Positions 11,101 to 22,760 of a DNA stretch of 64,000 nucleotides are shown in pieces. Each line of letters starts with the position of its first letter. The first letter of the stretch is position 1. The translations under genes were made by a program, and so were the position numbers. The DNA is taken from assembly GCA_963681505.1 (NCBI GenBank), contig OY811982.1, positions 5,232,836 through 5,296,835 of the forward strand, written 5' to 3'. This DNA is from Eunapius fragilis. Its lineage: Eukaryota > Porifera > Demospongiae > Spongillida > Spongillidae. The notes under the pieces are model-generated. The model did no database searches and was not told where the DNA came from. It saw only the letters and a list, made by a program, of their open reading frames with translations.

Positions 11101-12838
11101 TTACACACAAAGTTCATCCACCTGCTGCACAAGGTGGGTGTAGGAATGACTCAGAATGGCACGAGCATTAGCTCTAATTAGTGAGTGACTGAGGCGACCA
11201 AAAAGGTCAGTCAATGCAGCATTGCTATAGTTTTAGAGGCATTCCCACAAATGGCTAAACGAGTGGCTACTTGTGAGAAGGCCTTTAAAGCCTCTGGACC
11301 CCATGTACCATAACACTCTACCGCCAGAGGAATACATTTCCAACTTAGTTCGGCACATTTAGAGTCATTTTGAGTGTACTTTCTGAGCTCAGCTGCTCTT
11401 GCCGCTGCATTTGAGTACATGCCCGCTTCCGTAATGGTACTAGAATTGAGCGGAGATGCAACAGTGACATTGAAGGCTGCCGAGATGCAGTTGTCCCAAT
11501 TGGTGTCTAGAATGTCTGCTGGACGGGTCCATGAACTCTCCTGACCGCCACTACCAACTTCAAGATGTCACGACAAGCCAGCTGTATACGGAATTGAAGA
11601 TATGGAATAGCACATTACGTAGCGCATTATGCCTCAAAGTGACATCGCCGCCTCTCTTGCAGGTTATACAATGATACCCCAAAGGGTCAAGTGAATTACC
11701 TGGACAAAGAGGGCAAGCCATTAAATTATACTGTCTACACCCACTGAGGGATTAACCCCAAGCCACCATTTTAGTGCTGTATTAAACTCTTGTGGTTCAA
11801 AGTGCAAACCGAGGCTGATTGATGGAACTACAGAGATCCATGTGCTGAAGCATGAGAAGAGGAGATGGATAATAATCTTGCCCTGTCTGCTCTGGAACTT
11901 GTGCTGAGGAGGGAGTTGAATTGTAATGCTTCAATAGAATCTGATAGTTTCTTTTGGTTTGGGCTGTTATCCTTTAGTGAGGTGATTGATAAGGTGTCAC
12001 AATCTGAACACAACTATTATACCTTTTTCCAGATGTGGTGTAGCTTGTACACTTCCAGATGTGCAAAAGGATGCTATATAGCTTTAGGCTGCTGAAGAGT
12101 GAACGAAGCCCCCATTCTTCTCTTCTCATACTCATTTTAGCTTGCTTCCAAGCAGTATCAGAGACTTCAACGCTAGTGCAGTTTGAAAATGAGCGGCGAA
12201 TATCCGCGTCATAGCGCTGCAAGGCATTCAAGATAAGGTGCGGTGGAGTGACTCTAGCAATGTGGATCAGCTTGCAAAAACCAGAGCAGAGACGAAACAG
12301 GGCCAATGCAACTTGTGGATCTAAACTACCAATTTCTTCAAGGGTGGACAGATGAGCTAAGGCAGCCTGATGCTTTCTACAAATGAACTGGTTGCAATAT
12401 TCAGAATCACCAATTGGAGAGTAATTCTAGGTGATATGTGCTGGAGGTCTAATTGCACTGGGGAATGAAGAGAGTTCTGAGTCCTGCTCCCCCATATAAT
12501 TCACACTTTTTGAGGTTAATGTTAAACCCAAGTGCTGGGCCTTGTGAGCTAACTATATTCAAAGCTCTCAACACAGGAGCTGATTTGCCTGCCAGTGAGC
12601 CATCATCCAAATACCAAGCATTGTGTGACAAATCAGCACATTCTTCATCAGTGTAGATCATGTCGTTGAAGAACAAGAGCAAACAGAAAGGGGCCCAGTG
12701 GATCCCCCTGCTGTAGTCCCACCTATGAGGTGAGTATCCCCAGTTGGTGCCATATATAGGAGTGGGTGCTGGCTGTAACACTACGAAGTCCATGCAAATA
12801 ATTCCGGGAAGTGCTGGGCACAGTCATTAAGAACGGCT
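11101..12838 (-). pseudogene. 5'-truncated RLE-type non-LTR element (RT C-half, CCHC, endonuclease)
   Basis: The minus strand begins inside the RT domain with RQAVLNDCAQHFPELFAW (12783-12838). It goes on to the catalytic AWYLDDGSLAG (about 12600-12625), a CKLIHIARVTPPHL thumb segment (about 12240-12280), RARLLSISSSHAS (about 11850-11890), and the C-terminal CAELSWKCIPLAVECYGTWG (about 11300-11360) with DLFGRLSHSLI before a stop at 11101. The order matches the long copy at 56960-60339. It contains several frameshifts and stops. The 5' edge abuts an AAATTTATTATTATTATTAT tract (12845-12866); the 3' side meets an AATAATAATAA tract. The 5' truncation is typical of target-primed reverse transcription. 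Confidence 0.85.
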
Positions 12839-12899
12839 TGTCTTTAAAAAAAATTTATTATTATTATTATAAATAATATCCCTCAATCTAGTGAAATCC

Positions 12900-13480
12900 G
12901 ATATAAAAGCACACGTACGTGCCATCGTTCCCTTCCGATTGCTCGGCTTGGAGACAGCATATCCATATTTGTGAGAAGTGTAATGATATATTGATATGTG
13001 TTTTTTACTCTAGAGTCTAAACGCTTCCAATTCAGCTTCTTTCCTCATCATCATCCGTTCATTGATGTTCTGTTTGAGAATGGACATTTAATTGGATAAT
13101 TAGAGCGTTATGGTATATGGTGTAGAAATCATGGCGGTTAGCCTCATTATCGCTGTGCAATGTTTAACGGCATGGCTTGCTTGAAGCTTACACCTGGTGC
13201 TATTAAAAGCTGATGCATTAGTACCCGCAATCATTCTCTATAATAACATACACATCTGAACAATTTATATTACGCGAACCAATTAAAACACTGGCCGTTT
13301 TCATAAGCGTCGTCATCTCAAGCTTGTGTTACGGACATAGAGGCAATTTTAACACTTTAGGTGAAGGTTTATGCCATTAACTAAATGAATGCGGCCTGCT
13401 GTTTTCGGCCTAAGCAGTCTGCTTGTTTTCTATGAATAATGCATGATGCGGTGTTATATAGGTTGAATGGATTACCACCA
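12900..13480. other. Intergenic, no feature seen
   Basis: Short AT-rich spacer between the RT remnant and the RAG1-like remnant; nothing recognised. Confidence 0.4.
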
Positions 13481-13493
13481 CCACCAAGTTCAG

Positions 13494-15010
13494 CTGCACT
13501 GCAGAGTGTGTACAAAACGTATGTATGACAGAAAGGGTAACAAAAAGGGCACCATGCACATACCAGTGTGAGGCATATATTCAGGCCTTGCAGAAGGTGT
13601 TTGGTATTGCATTTTAAACTGAGGATGCAATGGTGCACCCACAAACTTTCTGTAGCTCATGCAAGCGTTCCCTTCAAATAGCAATGGATGCAGCTCCACA
13701 TGGTACCAAATAGGGGCTCATTTCGGTGGCTACCACGTAGAAGTGAACCTTGCATGGTGAGATGTTTACACCCCAATATGATGGCATGTGCATGTATTAA
13801 TGTCTTTAATCCACACATAAAGTGTGTGAACACTTTATGACCAAAGTCATTCATCCAGCTAAAGAAGGCCGTGCTAATAAACTTTTAATTAATATATAAA
13901 AGTACATTTATACCATTTCACCACTACCACTAAATGCTCTTGGCGACCCTACTATTATAATCACTGTTTTGTAGCAGATGACAATTTTACAGTTCTACAG
14001 TATTGAAGTGTTCTCTGTGCCTTAAGGTGGTCAACCAACCCTTGGACAAAGCAATTGTGTGTGCCAAATGCATCAGGCAATGGATAGCGGTGTCGGCACA
14101 GTGTCCCTGTTGTTACGACACAGCACCACTGCTTCTTAACCCTGCACCCACCTTGGTATTGAACATCTTGGGCGATATATTGATTCATTGTGCAGCCTGT
14201 TCCAGGGACATCAAAGCTAGAAGTTTTGATGATCACCAGTGTTATTGAAGAGGAGATGGTAGCTGCTGCAGGTGTCCTGAGACGCATGTCATCAAAAGCC
14301 CTGAGAACCCTGTTTTGCAATGTCCAACATGAGGAAGGGTAAGTGCACACAGCAGATAACCATAGGCCCAATACATGCCACATAGACACATTCAGTCAAA
14401 ATTAATGTAATCATGCACTAATGACTTCTTACAGCCAGTCACATACATGAGGGTTACAGCCACCCACAATGTAACCAACTCAGTCAGCAAGAGGACACTC
14501 AAGCAAAGGTGTCAAGAGATGAGCCATGTGCATTGCATTGTCAGTGGAGTGAAGGCATCCACCTAACCTGAGAATGAAATTAAGTGGCTAAGTGACGAAT
14601 AAAATCAGCATTTGTTAGTGGAGTCGGGGATTGCTATGGACATCAAAGTGAGTGCAGAGCAAGGCTTGGCAATCAAGACTGGCCTAGCAATTCCTTGGTA
14701 CAAGTTGCAACACCTCTGAAGGTCAGCATCATATATGCACATGCCACAGCTAGCATTATACTCTTTACTTATAAATTTAAATGGCTTAAGGCTTCAGGAA
14801 TCTCCATTGGTAGTGAAGATAGGATGCGGCAAATCTCGAGAGAGATTGTCAGGAGCAACCTCAAAGAAGAGATTGCCTCTTATTCATTTTCACTGAAGTC
14901 TGGGGGAGGGGAGGTATGAGGAGCTGCCCTGGTCCATTTTCCACATCTCGTGCAAAAAGTGTTCCAACTGCTGGATGAGAATTGAAAGTAATGCAATGAA
15001 TTTCATAAGA
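13494..15010 (+). pseudogene. RAG1-N-terminus-like (N-RAG-TP-like) transposon protein, decayed
   Basis: Three blocks in RAG1 order. (1) 13494-13700: HCRVCTKRMYDRKG, then after a one-base shift YIQALQKVFGIAF and VHPQTFCSSCKRSLQIA, matching the Cys/His pattern at the RAG1 N-terminus. (2) 14003-14248: a RING finger, CSLC..VNQPLD..IVCAKCI..W....CPCC, followed by HCAACSRDIKARSF and DHQC, as the RAG1 RING is followed by its first C2H2 finger. (3) 14250-14990: MVAAAGVLRRMSSKALRTL, GLAIKTGLAIPWYKL, WLKASGISIGSEDRMRQISR and HFPHLVQKVFQLLDEN, which look like the body of the associated transposase. Known: elements encoding a RAG1-like N-terminus (N-RAG-TP) occur in molluscs and other invertebrates. Stops and frameshifts separate the blocks, so it is dead. 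No terminal repeats were found. Confidence 0.6.
14003..14248 (+). CDS. RING plus zinc-finger module of the RAG1-like protein
   Basis: An 81-codon open frame holding the best-preserved part of the RAG1-like remnant. The eight RING ligands are nearly all visible (C3, C6, C20, C23, C34, C37 and others; a His ligand is not obvious). A second C-x2-C..H-x-C finger ends the frame. In the RAG1 family the RING gives E3 ubiquitin-ligase activity; whether it does here is unknown. Confidence 0.55.
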   Translation: MKCSLCLKVVNQPLDKAIVCAKCIRQWIAVSAQCPCCYDTAPLLLNPAPTLVLNILGDILIHCAACSRDIKARSFDDHQCY

Positions 15011-15399
15011 TGCTGCATATAAATGTAATGGTTCTTAATCTGTATCACTGTGCCTATGCACTGTTGACACATGCAGCCTACAAACATTGAGACCCTATGA
15101 AATTCCTTGACTAAGGTGGTATTGAATGACCAACCAGGTCTGACAGCTGACATAGTGAGAACATCAGAAAAGTTTAAGAGCATATTGAAGATGTTTGCTA
15201 CATGCCACAAGTTGTATGATGCATCATTTTAATGTGGCGACGGCATTGAACAACTTAGTAAGTTCAAATGTACACGCTTTAAATTTAACACTGACTTTGT
15301 CCACATGCATTATTATTATTTATCACAAACTTCATGGTGTCTTCAGGAAATCGTGTCCCAAATGCACATGCTTGAAGAGCACACTGTTGCTTGGGTAAA

Positions 15400-16640
15400 A
15401 AAGTGGCATGTAGGGTTCGGTCTCCTTTGAGAACAAGGAGCCGAATCCATACATGCCGAATTCAATGCTTTCCATATAGGACATATATGCTTCAATTCAC
15501 GAAACGCTTCAGCATTACCAGTGTGTTATGAAGGAACATCTAGCTCATCTCGATTGTAGAATGTTGCAGCAATGCCAGTAATAACAAAAAGACCAAAATA
15601 TTCTATGGAATTAATGGTATCATCTATGCATTACATGATATAAAACATTGCTTAAATCACCCATGTATGTTTGACGACTTGTAGCACTGTCATTTCAGCA
15701 GGCCGCATTTATTTGTTTGGCTTTCTAGGTAGCCTCCACCCTCCACCATTTATCCACGTTTCGTTTTCACCCAGGAAAATTGGCAGTAGTCTAGTGTTCT
15801 GATCTTTGTGAAGGATATCTGATCGCGGTACTTTCGTGGCGAGCGCCAGTACAGAGAGTGCGGCGCCGCAGGCGCCACCCAAGAACCAAGATGGCGTTAT
15901 TAAAGAGTGGCGCCGTTAGTGAGTTTCAATAAAGAGTGTCGGGAGGGACGGGTGCAATTTGGCAACGGATTCGGAGAGGTGGGGGAAAAGTTGATTCCCG
16001 AAGCGGGCCTTCGGCCCCCCCCCCCCCCCCCCCCCAAAGCCCCAAGCCCCAAAGCCGCAAAGAGTATATCCTAATCGGCGCATCTCTCTGCTATTTTTAG
16101 ATGCTAGAGTTGTGCCATGTAATTCACGCATATATATAATAGGATAGAAAAATGGTGTGTCTACGCTATAATGGCAGGACTACAAGTGCAGTCGTTATAT
16201 AGCTCGAAGACACAAAGTCCTTGTTGAGATCATGGTGGATGATGTCATCGTTTCACTTATTGTCCAACTCAGTTTTAATGGGCCGCAAACAGCCATGGCA
16301 TGTATACTGTACCTGATATGGAATGGCGCGCTGTCAAAAAGCACGCGCACCTCTATAGCTACCGGCTGTGCGGTACGGTATAATGTAATTTGATACGAAT
16401 TTGGTGATGCAGAGGGTCCAGGGATGTGGTGCTGTATGAGGAAATCAGGTACAGGACTGCTGGGATGGAAGAAAAAACCAAATCACTTGAAGTAAGTAGG
16501 CGAAAGAGTCTGAGTCCTTGTTTACATACTGGAACTGCCCATTACAATATAAGGCTGAGAGGTATGACCCTCACATTCCAGCTCGCGCTCAGTGGTACCA
16601 GCGAATTCACAATTTTTGAAAAATAAGTGTCATGTGCATA
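15400..16640. other. Non-coding stretch with one CpG-rich patch
   Basis: Around 15830-15940 lies a GC-rich patch, GCGGCGCCGCAGGCGCC, followed by AAGATGGCG (the consensus YY1-type promoter motif). This could be a promoter core but no gene could be attached to it. A poly-C run lies at 16016-16035 and a (TA)n at 16642-16657. No coding feature is supported. Confidence 0.35.
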
Positions 16641-16913
16641 TATATATATATATATATCACACACATGCAAGATATTTATAAATCACTTTCGGTGCAACTA
16701 TTCAGTGCAACTTTCATTTTACTAGTGGTTCAATAGCTTGTGATGGTATATTCTTTGACAGCATGTCATACAAAGGAGGTAATTATTGAAAGAGATAGAA
16801 ACCAGTTAGAAATGGCTGCCGAGCAATCCAAACCTGAACAATAAACAGAACCAATGTTAGTTTCTTCCCCATGGTATGCCAAATAATACCTGGGATGTGT
16901 GTAAACATGCACA

Positions 16914-16974
16914 CAGACACACACACATACACGCACACACACACGCACACACACACGCACGCACACACACACGC

Positions 16975-17021
<47 letters not shown>
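16914..17021. repeat. (CA)n microsatellite
   Basis: About 105 bp of CA dinucleotides with occasional CG interruptions. Open frames across it (Cys-Val or His-Thr repeats) are artefacts. Confidence 0.95.
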
Positions 17022-17023
<2 letters not shown>

Positions 17024-17029
17024 TGCACA

Positions 17030-17990
17030 TTTAGGAACTGAGATTAGAAGGCGCTTAATAATATATTGGATGAAAGCTGCAAATGTAATACTGAATACAT
17101 GTACTAGGAAGGTATTTAAAGCTAGGGTGGGCAAATAAAATGGGCATCTCTATAGGTGAGAGACCTACATGTCACAGTTAGTGGTGTGTAGCACTTCCCC
17201 CCCCCCCCCCCATCCCCTTATAAATAATAAAGAATGGTGGAAGGGCATTGCCCCCTCGAACAAAAGTGTGGGGGTAATTGGCCCCGTGTTTCCAATGCCC
17301 CGTTGTATGAGGCTTTCCCACCACTGAGCAGAATTTTATTGGGACAAAGGTACATGTGCTAAGGAAGTCATATCCAAATATAATAATGTTGACATTAATG
17401 TTTTCACAATATAGTTACTTATTTAAGCACGATCCTTGGATTCTGAAAGAATTGGAATCCTACACACACTCATTTCATTTGTGTTAAATGATGAGGCAGA
17501 CTGGTTAATACTTTGGTGATTGAAAAACAGGTTGGCTTGCACAAAATCTGGTTACCAGCTTTATGGTTAAACCATTTAAAGAATTCGATTAAGTAGTGGG
17601 TAAATTCAAATTAAGGTCATGTTTGGAAATAAATTAAAAATATATGGTTGGAATCACAGGGAAAATAGTTATTTCACTACGTGGAATAAGTAATGCGTTT
17701 TTGTTGTCAAACCGAGGGAATCGTGTGGTATAACGTTGTGTTCGCTTATAATAAAACACAACAAAATTGTGCTTTCACAATGTGTGGTTTTTTCACAACG
17801 TTATGGAATTTCACTACAATGTACATCAAGGCACAACGTATGGAAAGAAAGTATACTACAAAAGACAACGCTATACGCAGCCAACTACGTTCGGATATCA
17901 GTTGGATACTAACGAGATCCCCTAAGCGTATATTTTCCTGTATACGTAATGGTAATCTTCTCACGTATTCTCTTTGATGATGCAATCCTT
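17030..17990. other. Non-coding stretch
   Basis: Includes a poly-C run at 17198-17212. The 94-codon frame at 17693-17977 has no recognisable domain and lies in AT-rich text repeating CACAA/ACAACGT motifs that also recur at 24090-24180, so it looks like repeat DNA. Confidence 0.4.
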
Positions 17991-17997
17991 ATTTCAG

Positions 17998-18069
17998 GTT
18001 CCCAGTCTTTCATCTCTGGTCCCCAGTCTTACATCTCTGGTCCCCAGTGTTTCATCTCTGGTCCCCAGC
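17998..18069 (+). repeat. Three and a half copies of a 21-bp tandem repeat
   Basis: The unit TTTCATCTCTGGTCCCCAG plus two variable bases repeats with near-identical text, followed by a poly-C run at 18079-18097. Confidence 0.85.
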
Positions 18070-18099
18070 CCTTCACCCTTCCCCCCCCCCCCCCCCCGC

Positions 18100-19860
18100 C
18101 CTATATATACCTATACGCGCACTACCATGACCTTCTCGTTCACTTCATAACAATATTTCAAAAAAGAATACATGTATACATGTACATGCTACGCTATTAG
18201 GTATACCTCCTAACACATTGTATCTTTCAGCGTCTTCTGCAAAAAGTGTCTGATATGCAAACCATTGGTGCACCACTTCAAAGCCGAGCCTGTACATGTA
18301 CATATGACACAACTTTTAAGCGCATACATTAATGTACATTAATGTACCTTGTTTACATTGGAAGATTGAACCTGCTAGAAAATACTTCGCTTACGTACCA
18401 AGTTTACGTTTCGCTTACGTACCAAGTTTCTCATAGGCATAAACGTGGTATACGCTGCGCACACCATAATTGTGACGAGAATCTAGGAGGAAAAATAATC
18501 ATTCACGCACGCACACACCTCCGTGTCCATGAGTTTTCAGGAATACAAAATGCGAGACGACTTTCTAGAGGGGGAGATAAGAAATTACTGACGATTACAG
18601 ACGACCTTAAGACTATCTGTGACTTAACCGCAAAGCCAAAGATAGTACCGCACAGTTGCAGGCTTTTTTTTCCCTGAAAAGGAAAAAAAAAAACATACAT
18701 TGTTATATACCTACCGACACTTTTGTTTTCTAGGCGCGTCCACTTGAGATAGAAGAAACAAAGTTACAATGCACAAATATATTATTATCGTACCTCAGTT
18801 AAACACTCGGAAGCCCAATGTGTAAGCAGCAGGAAACGATTATCTTCATGACGCGGCTAATTAACAGCTGCCTAAAGCGCTTTCAAACACGTGACTATAT
18901 ATACTCAACAAGTACCTATACATGTATATGTGAAAGTTGGTGGTATATAGGATTTGAAGGCAATAGTGGTATAAAAAGCAGGGAAACAAGGGTTGAATGA
19001 TAAGGAAAAACGAAATAGTATATTTTTTCCCACCTACATATATGTTTAACCGATTACTGGTATACCCGTCAATAGGAGTGTCACTGCCGTATATATAGAA
19101 AAGAGACGGTGAAAAGAGTTTTGAGATGCTATTAAAAGCAGAAGGAAGCAAAAATTTGTTGCAAGTGTTTCTTTCTACCATTATTACAGTCATTCTTGCA
19201 TATTTTAAGACCTGCGCTTTGTTGCGATCGCTACGTGTACAAAATACGCTAGGCTCAGCCCCGATTCGGCGAAAACAGGAACGTTCGTATCTTCAGTCAA
19301 AATGCAAAGTAAGTGGTCTTTTCTTACGTATCTTTCTAAAAAGTGTACTTGTCATACGCTACAGTTCGAAATATGATGAACAGCTGATCAAGTTAGTTCT
19401 AATTATTGCGCGTATACTAGGTATATTAAAAACCATCTATGGTTTGACAATGTACCTCTTTCTGTAGGAACAGCTTATCTGTGACCCATTCACATATTTT
19501 GAAGGCCACCAGTAAAGCTTTGCTGCAGTTCAAGGTAGGTTTGCTGACACAAGTATATTCCACACCTAAATGTACATTTGGAGGGATGGACTTTTTGTAC
19601 AGTGTGATAGAGTGCAGTGATGATAGAGGGTGGGAGGAGGATACAGTGGTGATGGAGGTTGGTTGGAGGATGCTGTGGTGATGGTGGGTGGGTGGAGAGT
19701 ACAGGGTGGGGTTCAAGCTTCATATATATAGATATATATATCTCACACACCAGTTTAGCATTTGTAATTAGCGATTGAGCTTGTGATAGTGGGTGTTCAG
19801 TGTGCTACATATAGATAGATGTGGGGAGTTATTGTTGATGGGTATAGTGTGATGTAAGAG
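18100..19860. other. Non-coding stretch with one MITE arm
   Basis: A 25-bp direct repeat containing TTCGCTTACGTACCAAGTTT lies at 18389-18432. At about 18931-19020 lies one arm (GAAAGTTGGTGGTATATAGG and following text) of the hairpin family that is complete at 51966-52256. No coding gene is supported. Confidence 0.45.
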
Positions 19861-19862
19861 GG

Positions 19863-20770
19863 GTGTGTTTTGCTAGTAGTGGACTGGGGACTTGAGAGGC
19901 AGAAAGCTTGCCGTCTTCCCATGGGTACGGACACAGCGCACAAGTGGAGTGCATAAGTATTGTGGGTGATGGCCCCCAAGTCCTGGGTGTGTTTGGGTCA
20001 GGGCCAACGTCACTACTCCTGTCGCATATTAGCTAGGTGGAAGATTGTGGTTTGTGTATAGAAATGGTTGACAGGGGTGGATACCAACAGTGTCACTGTA
20101 GTGGAAACACACTCCAAACCAGTCATTGAGTGACCCCAAAGCACTGTGTCATGACAGCAGTCCTGCTGTCATGGCAACTGTGGCTATGGAGTGTGTTTTG
20201 CTAGTAGTGGACTGGGGACTTGAGAGGCAGAAAGCTTGCCGTCTTCCCATGGGTACGGACACAGCGCACAAGTGGAGTGCATAAGTGTTGTGGGTGATGG
20301 CCCCCAAGTCCTGGGTGTGTTTGGGTCAGGGCCAACGTCACTACTCCTGTCGCATATTAGCTAGGTGGAAGATTGTGGTTTGTGTATAGAAATGGTTGAC
20401 AGGGGTGGATACCAACAGTGTCACTGTAGTGGAAACACACTCCAAACCAGTCATTGAGTGACCCCAAAGCACTGTGTCATGACAACAGTCCTGCTGTCAT
20501 GGCAACTGTGGCTATGGAGTGTGTTTTGCTAGTAGTGGACTGGGGACTTGAGAGGCAGAAAGCTTGCCGTCTTCCCATGGGTACGGACACAGCGCACAAG
20601 TGGAGTGCATAAGTGTTGTGGATGATGGCCCCCAAGTCCTGGGTGTGTTTGGGTCAGGGCCAACGTCACTACTCCTGTCGCATATTAGCTAGGTGGAAGA
20701 TTGTGGTTTGTGTATAGAAATGGTTGACAGGGGTGGATACCAACAGTGTCACTGTAGTGGAAACACACTG
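19863..20770. repeat. 328-bp tandem repeat, about 2.8 copies
   Basis: Copies start at 19863, 20191 and 20519 (period 328 bp) and are almost identical. The third ends at about 20770, after GGAAACACACT, where the text changes into the ORF at 20693-21292. The near identity of the copies points to recent duplication or an assembly artefact. Confidence 0.95.
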
Positions 20771-21292
20771 AATGGATCGTGCAGATTACTGGTTTTATTG
20801 TGTACGGACCGGTTAACAACAAATATACAGTTCTACAATGGGATTTATTTTGCAGCAAGAACTCTTGCTGATGGAAGTATCGACATAGATGAATGGACAA
20901 ATCAGCCTAAGCTTGTTAGGAAAGAGTATAAAAGGTTATGCATCCAACCAGTGAGATACATAGAACGTAAGGTTATGCTCTATGCAATAGACCATAGACG
21001 CAACCAGTACCTGTGCATAGATCCAAACCATTGTGTGTCTATTACAGCTATTGACGTCCCACACTACCCTGAAGCAAATGAAATAGTTGAAGTAAAGGGA
21101 GGTGCATACTTCATTGTAGCAAGAGTGGAAAGGGAAACAGAGCAAGTGATATGCAACCCTCTGCACAAAGTGGGAAGTCTCAACCCTCGATGGAAACCAT
21201 CTCTGTTAGAAACCGTGACACAACCTATCTCAAATATAATATGTAACATAGCATTTGAAATACGTGCTGGGTGCTATTATCTACACATATAA
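20693..21292 (+). CDS. Unidentified ORF joined to the 328-bp array
   Basis: 200 codons, the longest clean frame in the 16-25 kb region. Residues 1-27 come from the tandem repeat and are probably not native; from about residue 28 the sequence is unique: CTDRLTTNIQFYNGIYFAAR, a TLADGSIDIDEWTNQPK stretch and a C-terminal part with PLHKVGSLNPRWKPSL. Composition is like a globular protein with no signal peptide or membrane segment. I do not recognise the family. It could be the end of a mobile-element ORF whose 5' part was replaced by the tandem array, because the equivalent text in the earlier copies stops at the array boundary. It ends at TAA 21290-21292. Confidence 0.4.
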   Translation: MEDCGLCIEMVDRGGYQQCHCSGNTLNGSCRLLVLLCTDRLTTNIQFYNGIYFAARTLADGSIDIDEWTNQPKLVRKEYKRLCIQPVRYIERKVMLYAIDHRRNQYLCIDPNHCVSITAIDVPHYPEANEIVEVKGGAYFIVARVERETEQVICNPLHKVGSLNPRWKPSLLETVTQPISNIICNIAFEIRAGCYYLHI

Positions 21293-21432
21293 TTCTGCTG
21301 TATAATTTGATTAAACTTGTTATCACTTTCAATACTAAGCCTAGATGAGATATGATATAATATTACAAGTTACAAGTTGTACTTCAACATAATGAGGATA
21401 GGTTGCCTATGACTCAGGTGTTAATATGTGAC

Positions 21433-21436
<4 letters not shown>

Positions 21437-21478
<42 letters not shown>
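21437..21478. repeat. (GA)n microsatellite
   Basis: About 21 GA units. Confidence 0.95.
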
Positions 21479-21480
<2 letters not shown>

Positions 21481-21631
21481 TTGAGCAGCATGTGTGTGTT
21501 TGTGTGTGTGTGAACCAAAATGTTTGTGTGAGTGAGTTTATAAGTATGATAGGGCACATACGTATACACAAACACAACAACATAATTTGTAACCCCTTAC
21601 TTGTCTACCCTAAAGTGGGGCACACTTACAA

Positions 21632-22760
21632 GGGAAGGAGCAAGGTACAGCTGGTCCCTGGTCCAATGAGCACTGGGCACCCGAGAGTGGAATGTTGGAG
21701 GCACAACCCGTAGTGTTCACATCAGTAGGGGAGACATTGAACATAGGCTATGAGGGAGGGAGGGAGGGAGGGAGGGGGAAGGGAGGTGGGGAGGGGAGGT
21801 GGGGAGGGGAGGTGGGGAGGGGAGCTGGGGAGGGGGAGGTGAGGTGGGGAGGGGGAGGGGAGGTGGGGAGGGGAGGGGAGGTGGGGAGGTGAGAGTGAGG
21901 GTGGGGAGGATGGAAAGTGGGGAAGAGGTGAAGTGGGGAGGAGTAAACAAACGTGTGCATAATAGGGACACAATACACACACAAACAAACACAAATACAC
22001 ACACACAAACACACACACAAATGCACACCACAGACAGTGTGTGTGTGTGTGTGTTTGAACCAAAAGGTGTGTGGGTTAGAACAGTGTGTGAACAGTGTGT
22101 GTGTGTGTGTGTGTGTGGGCGGGAGTGTGTGTGTATATTGTCTCAGTGTGTGTGTTTGTGTGTGTGTGCGTGGTTGGATTAAGCAGTGGATGGTGGCATG
22201 GGGAAACATGTGTTAACACATGCTACACACTTACATATTTACATGTATCGCTATGCAAAATGCTACGTTAAATGCGAAACACTAACCAGTCCAGATGAAT
22301 GAAAACATGTGCCTTGTTCCCTAATGGAAGGAGCAGGGTACAGCTGGTCCCTGGTCCAATGAGCACTGGGCACCCGAGAGTGGAATGTTGGAGGCACAAC
22401 CCGTAGTAGGAGAGTGGAGACATTGAACATAGGCTATGAGAGAGGGAGGGAGGGAGGGGAGGGAGGGAGAGAGGGAAGGAGAGAGGGTGGGAGAGAGGGA
22501 GGGAGGAAGAGAGGGAGGGAGGGAGGAAGGGAGCAAGGGAGAGTGGTGGAGAGGTGGGGAGGAGGGAGGAGGGGAAGTAGGGAGATGGGAGAGGGGAGGA
22601 TGGTTGGAGGGGAGGAGGGGACGTGGGGAGGAGGGGAGGTGGGGAAGTGAGGGGTGGGGGAGAATGGGAAGTGGGTAGGAGGGGCAGGGGATGAGAGGAA
22701 GTGGGGAGGAAGGGAGGTGAGGGTGAGGGGTGGAGGAGAAGAGAAGTCGGGAGGATGACA
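21632..22760. repeat. Duplicated block: unique 100-bp head plus purine-rich G-tract region
   Basis: A 100-bp head (GAGCAAGGTACAGCTGGTCC onward, to the CATTGAACATAGGCTATGAG end) occurs at about 21638-21751 and again at 22329-22440. Each copy is followed by 200-330 bp of GGGAGGGA/GGTGGGGAG repeats (21752-21945 and 22441-22750). The G-runs are dense enough for G-quadruplexes or H-DNA. Between them lie (CA)n and (TG)n blocks. The open frames here on both strands are low-complexity artefacts. Confidence 0.85.

Noticed and set aside
16766-17134. Open frames on the minus strand giving Cys-Val repeats
   Set aside because: They only read through the (CA)n microsatellite; no domain outside it.
17693-17985. 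Real gene from overlapping 94- and 79-codon frames
   Set aside because: No domain; AT-rich text with internal repeats, frames on both strands equally open.
17998-18069. CRISPR-like regular repeats
   Set aside because: The repeats are contiguous 21-bp tandem units without unique spacers, in animal DNA.
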